The notes below the pieces were generated by a model. The model made no database searches. It was not told the DNA's origin and was given only the letters and a program-made list of their open reading frames with translations. Position numbers and translations under genes: made by a program. Shown here in pieces: positions 5,369 through 5,784 of a stretch of 5,784 bases of DNA; the stretch's first letter is position 1, and the number at the start of each line of letters is the position of its first letter. The stretch is from Microcaldota archaeon (GTDB lineage: Archaea; Micrarchaeota; Micrarchaeia; Micrarchaeales; CABMGC01): the NCBI GenBank assembly GCA_021845465.1, contig JAKBRL010000040.1, positions 1-5,784 of the forward strand, read 5' to 3'.

Positions 5369-5784
5369 TCAATACATCAGTTTCAGTTCTTTTTTCCTTA
5401 TCTCTTCTTCAAGCTTTTTAATGAATTCTTCCAGAATTACACCAAACTTTTGGTTGGGCTTCTGGCTCTTTCCGTCTCCCCTGCACCTTACGGTTATAGT
5501 ATCTGCTTCTTCTTCTTTCTTCCCAAGTATAACCATATATGGAATTTTTTGCATGATTGCCTCACGGAGCTTGTTCTCCATTGTCTTGTCGCTTGAATCT
5601 ATAGCAACCCTTATCTTTGCCGACTTTAATTTTGAATATGCCTTCTCCGCATAATGATTGGTATGCTCTGAAATCGGAATTATCATTACTTGGGTTGGGG
5701 CCATCCATGTAGGAAATCTTCCCTGATAATGTTCAGTAAGTATTGCTATAAAACGTTCAAGACTTCCGAATATTGCTTTATGAA
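5369..5784 (-). CDS. thrS: Threonyl-tRNA synthetase, C-terminal part (5' end beyond the window)
   Basis: The frame is open from the window edge and gives 137 complete residues. It starts HKAIFGSLERFIAILTEHYQ, the class II motif 3 of threonyl-tRNA synthetase, with the ATP-binding Arg in GSLERF. Next comes FPTWMAPTQVMIIPIS, the junction to the anticodon-binding domain. That domain contains the HNxYAEK-like NHYAEK and LREAIMQKIPYMVILGKKE, which match the family closely. The usual HRAI of motif 3 is HKAI here. The enzyme charges tRNA-Thr in the cytosol. Only the end of the catalytic domain and the anticodon-binding domain are in view, so editing-domain type cannot be judged. The internal ATG at 5704 is not the start, since conserved residues continue upstream of it. 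The XPF gene follows 16 bp downstream. Confidence 0.96.
   Translation of the reverse strand, partial: HKAIFGSLERFIAILTEHYQGRFPTWMAPTQVMIIPISEHTNHYAEKAYSKLKSAKIRVAIDSSDKTMENKLREAIMQKIPYMVILGKKEEEADTITVRCRGDGKSQKPNQKFGVILEEFIKKLEEEIRKKELKLMY

Noticed and set aside
5169..5654. Plus-strand open frames opposite XPF and ThrRS (5030-5654), one rich in Phe and Ser
   Set aside because: They are complements of Lys/Glu-rich coding sequence in two well-supported genes. The membrane-like look comes from reading AAG/GAA codons on the opposite strand.
1..5784. CRISPR array, transposon ends or toxin-antitoxin locus
   Set aside because: No regularly spaced repeats, transposase motifs, terminal inverted repeats or toxin-like small gene pairs were found. 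The GNAT genes lack the DUF1778/RHH partner typical of GNAT toxins.

Overview
The window reads as a compact archaeal chromosome segment. The archaeal call rests on gene content: an Nre-family repair protein, a KEOPS Cgi121-like subunit and a helicase-less XPF-type nuclease. It is also supported by TATA-like boxes centred about 26 bp upstream of start codons, the geometry of leaderless archaeal transcripts. AT-rich DNA, very short intergenic gaps and divergent proteins fit a small-genome lineage such as a DPANN/Micrarchaeota-type archaeon, but that placement is inference. There is no sign of an insertion sequence, CRISPR array, tRNA or rRNA.

Layout. Positions 1-84 look like the 3' end of a plus-strand gene for a Ser/Thr/Asn-rich, probably extracellular protein. 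It converges on a minus-strand pair: an HTH-ACT regulator (1972-1385) followed after 14 bp by an Nre-family DNA repair gene (1370-123). A 14-bp inverted repeat (95-108 / 131-144) flanked by T-runs covers the convergent ends and is probably a bidirectional terminator. A 111-bp divergent promoter region (1973-2083) separates the regulator from a plus-strand cluster. It holds two outward-facing TATA boxes, a 16-bp palindrome (2003-2018) and a repeated half-site exactly 30 bp further on (2033). The cluster is GNAT acetyltransferase 1 (2084-2605), an overlapping M20 metallopeptidase (2593-3717), a paralogous GNAT 2 (3749-4222) and a Cgi121-like gene (about 4257-4694) with no ordinary start codon. 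Cgi121 ends tail-to-tail, 1 nt apart, with an ERCC4/HhH nuclease gene (5352-4696). That gene follows a threonyl-tRNA synthetase gene whose 3' part fills the right edge (5784-5369).

How the genes may work together. Both GNATs resemble the short single-domain N-acetylglutamate-synthase (ArgA-like) type. They flank an M20 enzyme of the PepT-like class, a fold that includes peptidases and N-acyl-amino-acid deacylases. The divergent regulator has an ACT domain, a usual amino-acid sensor. The sequence therefore suggests an amino-acid-responsive acylation/deacylation or peptide-processing cluster under a divergent regulator. Substrates cannot be read from the sequence. Nre, XPF, ThrRS and Cgi121 are housekeeping repair and translation functions.
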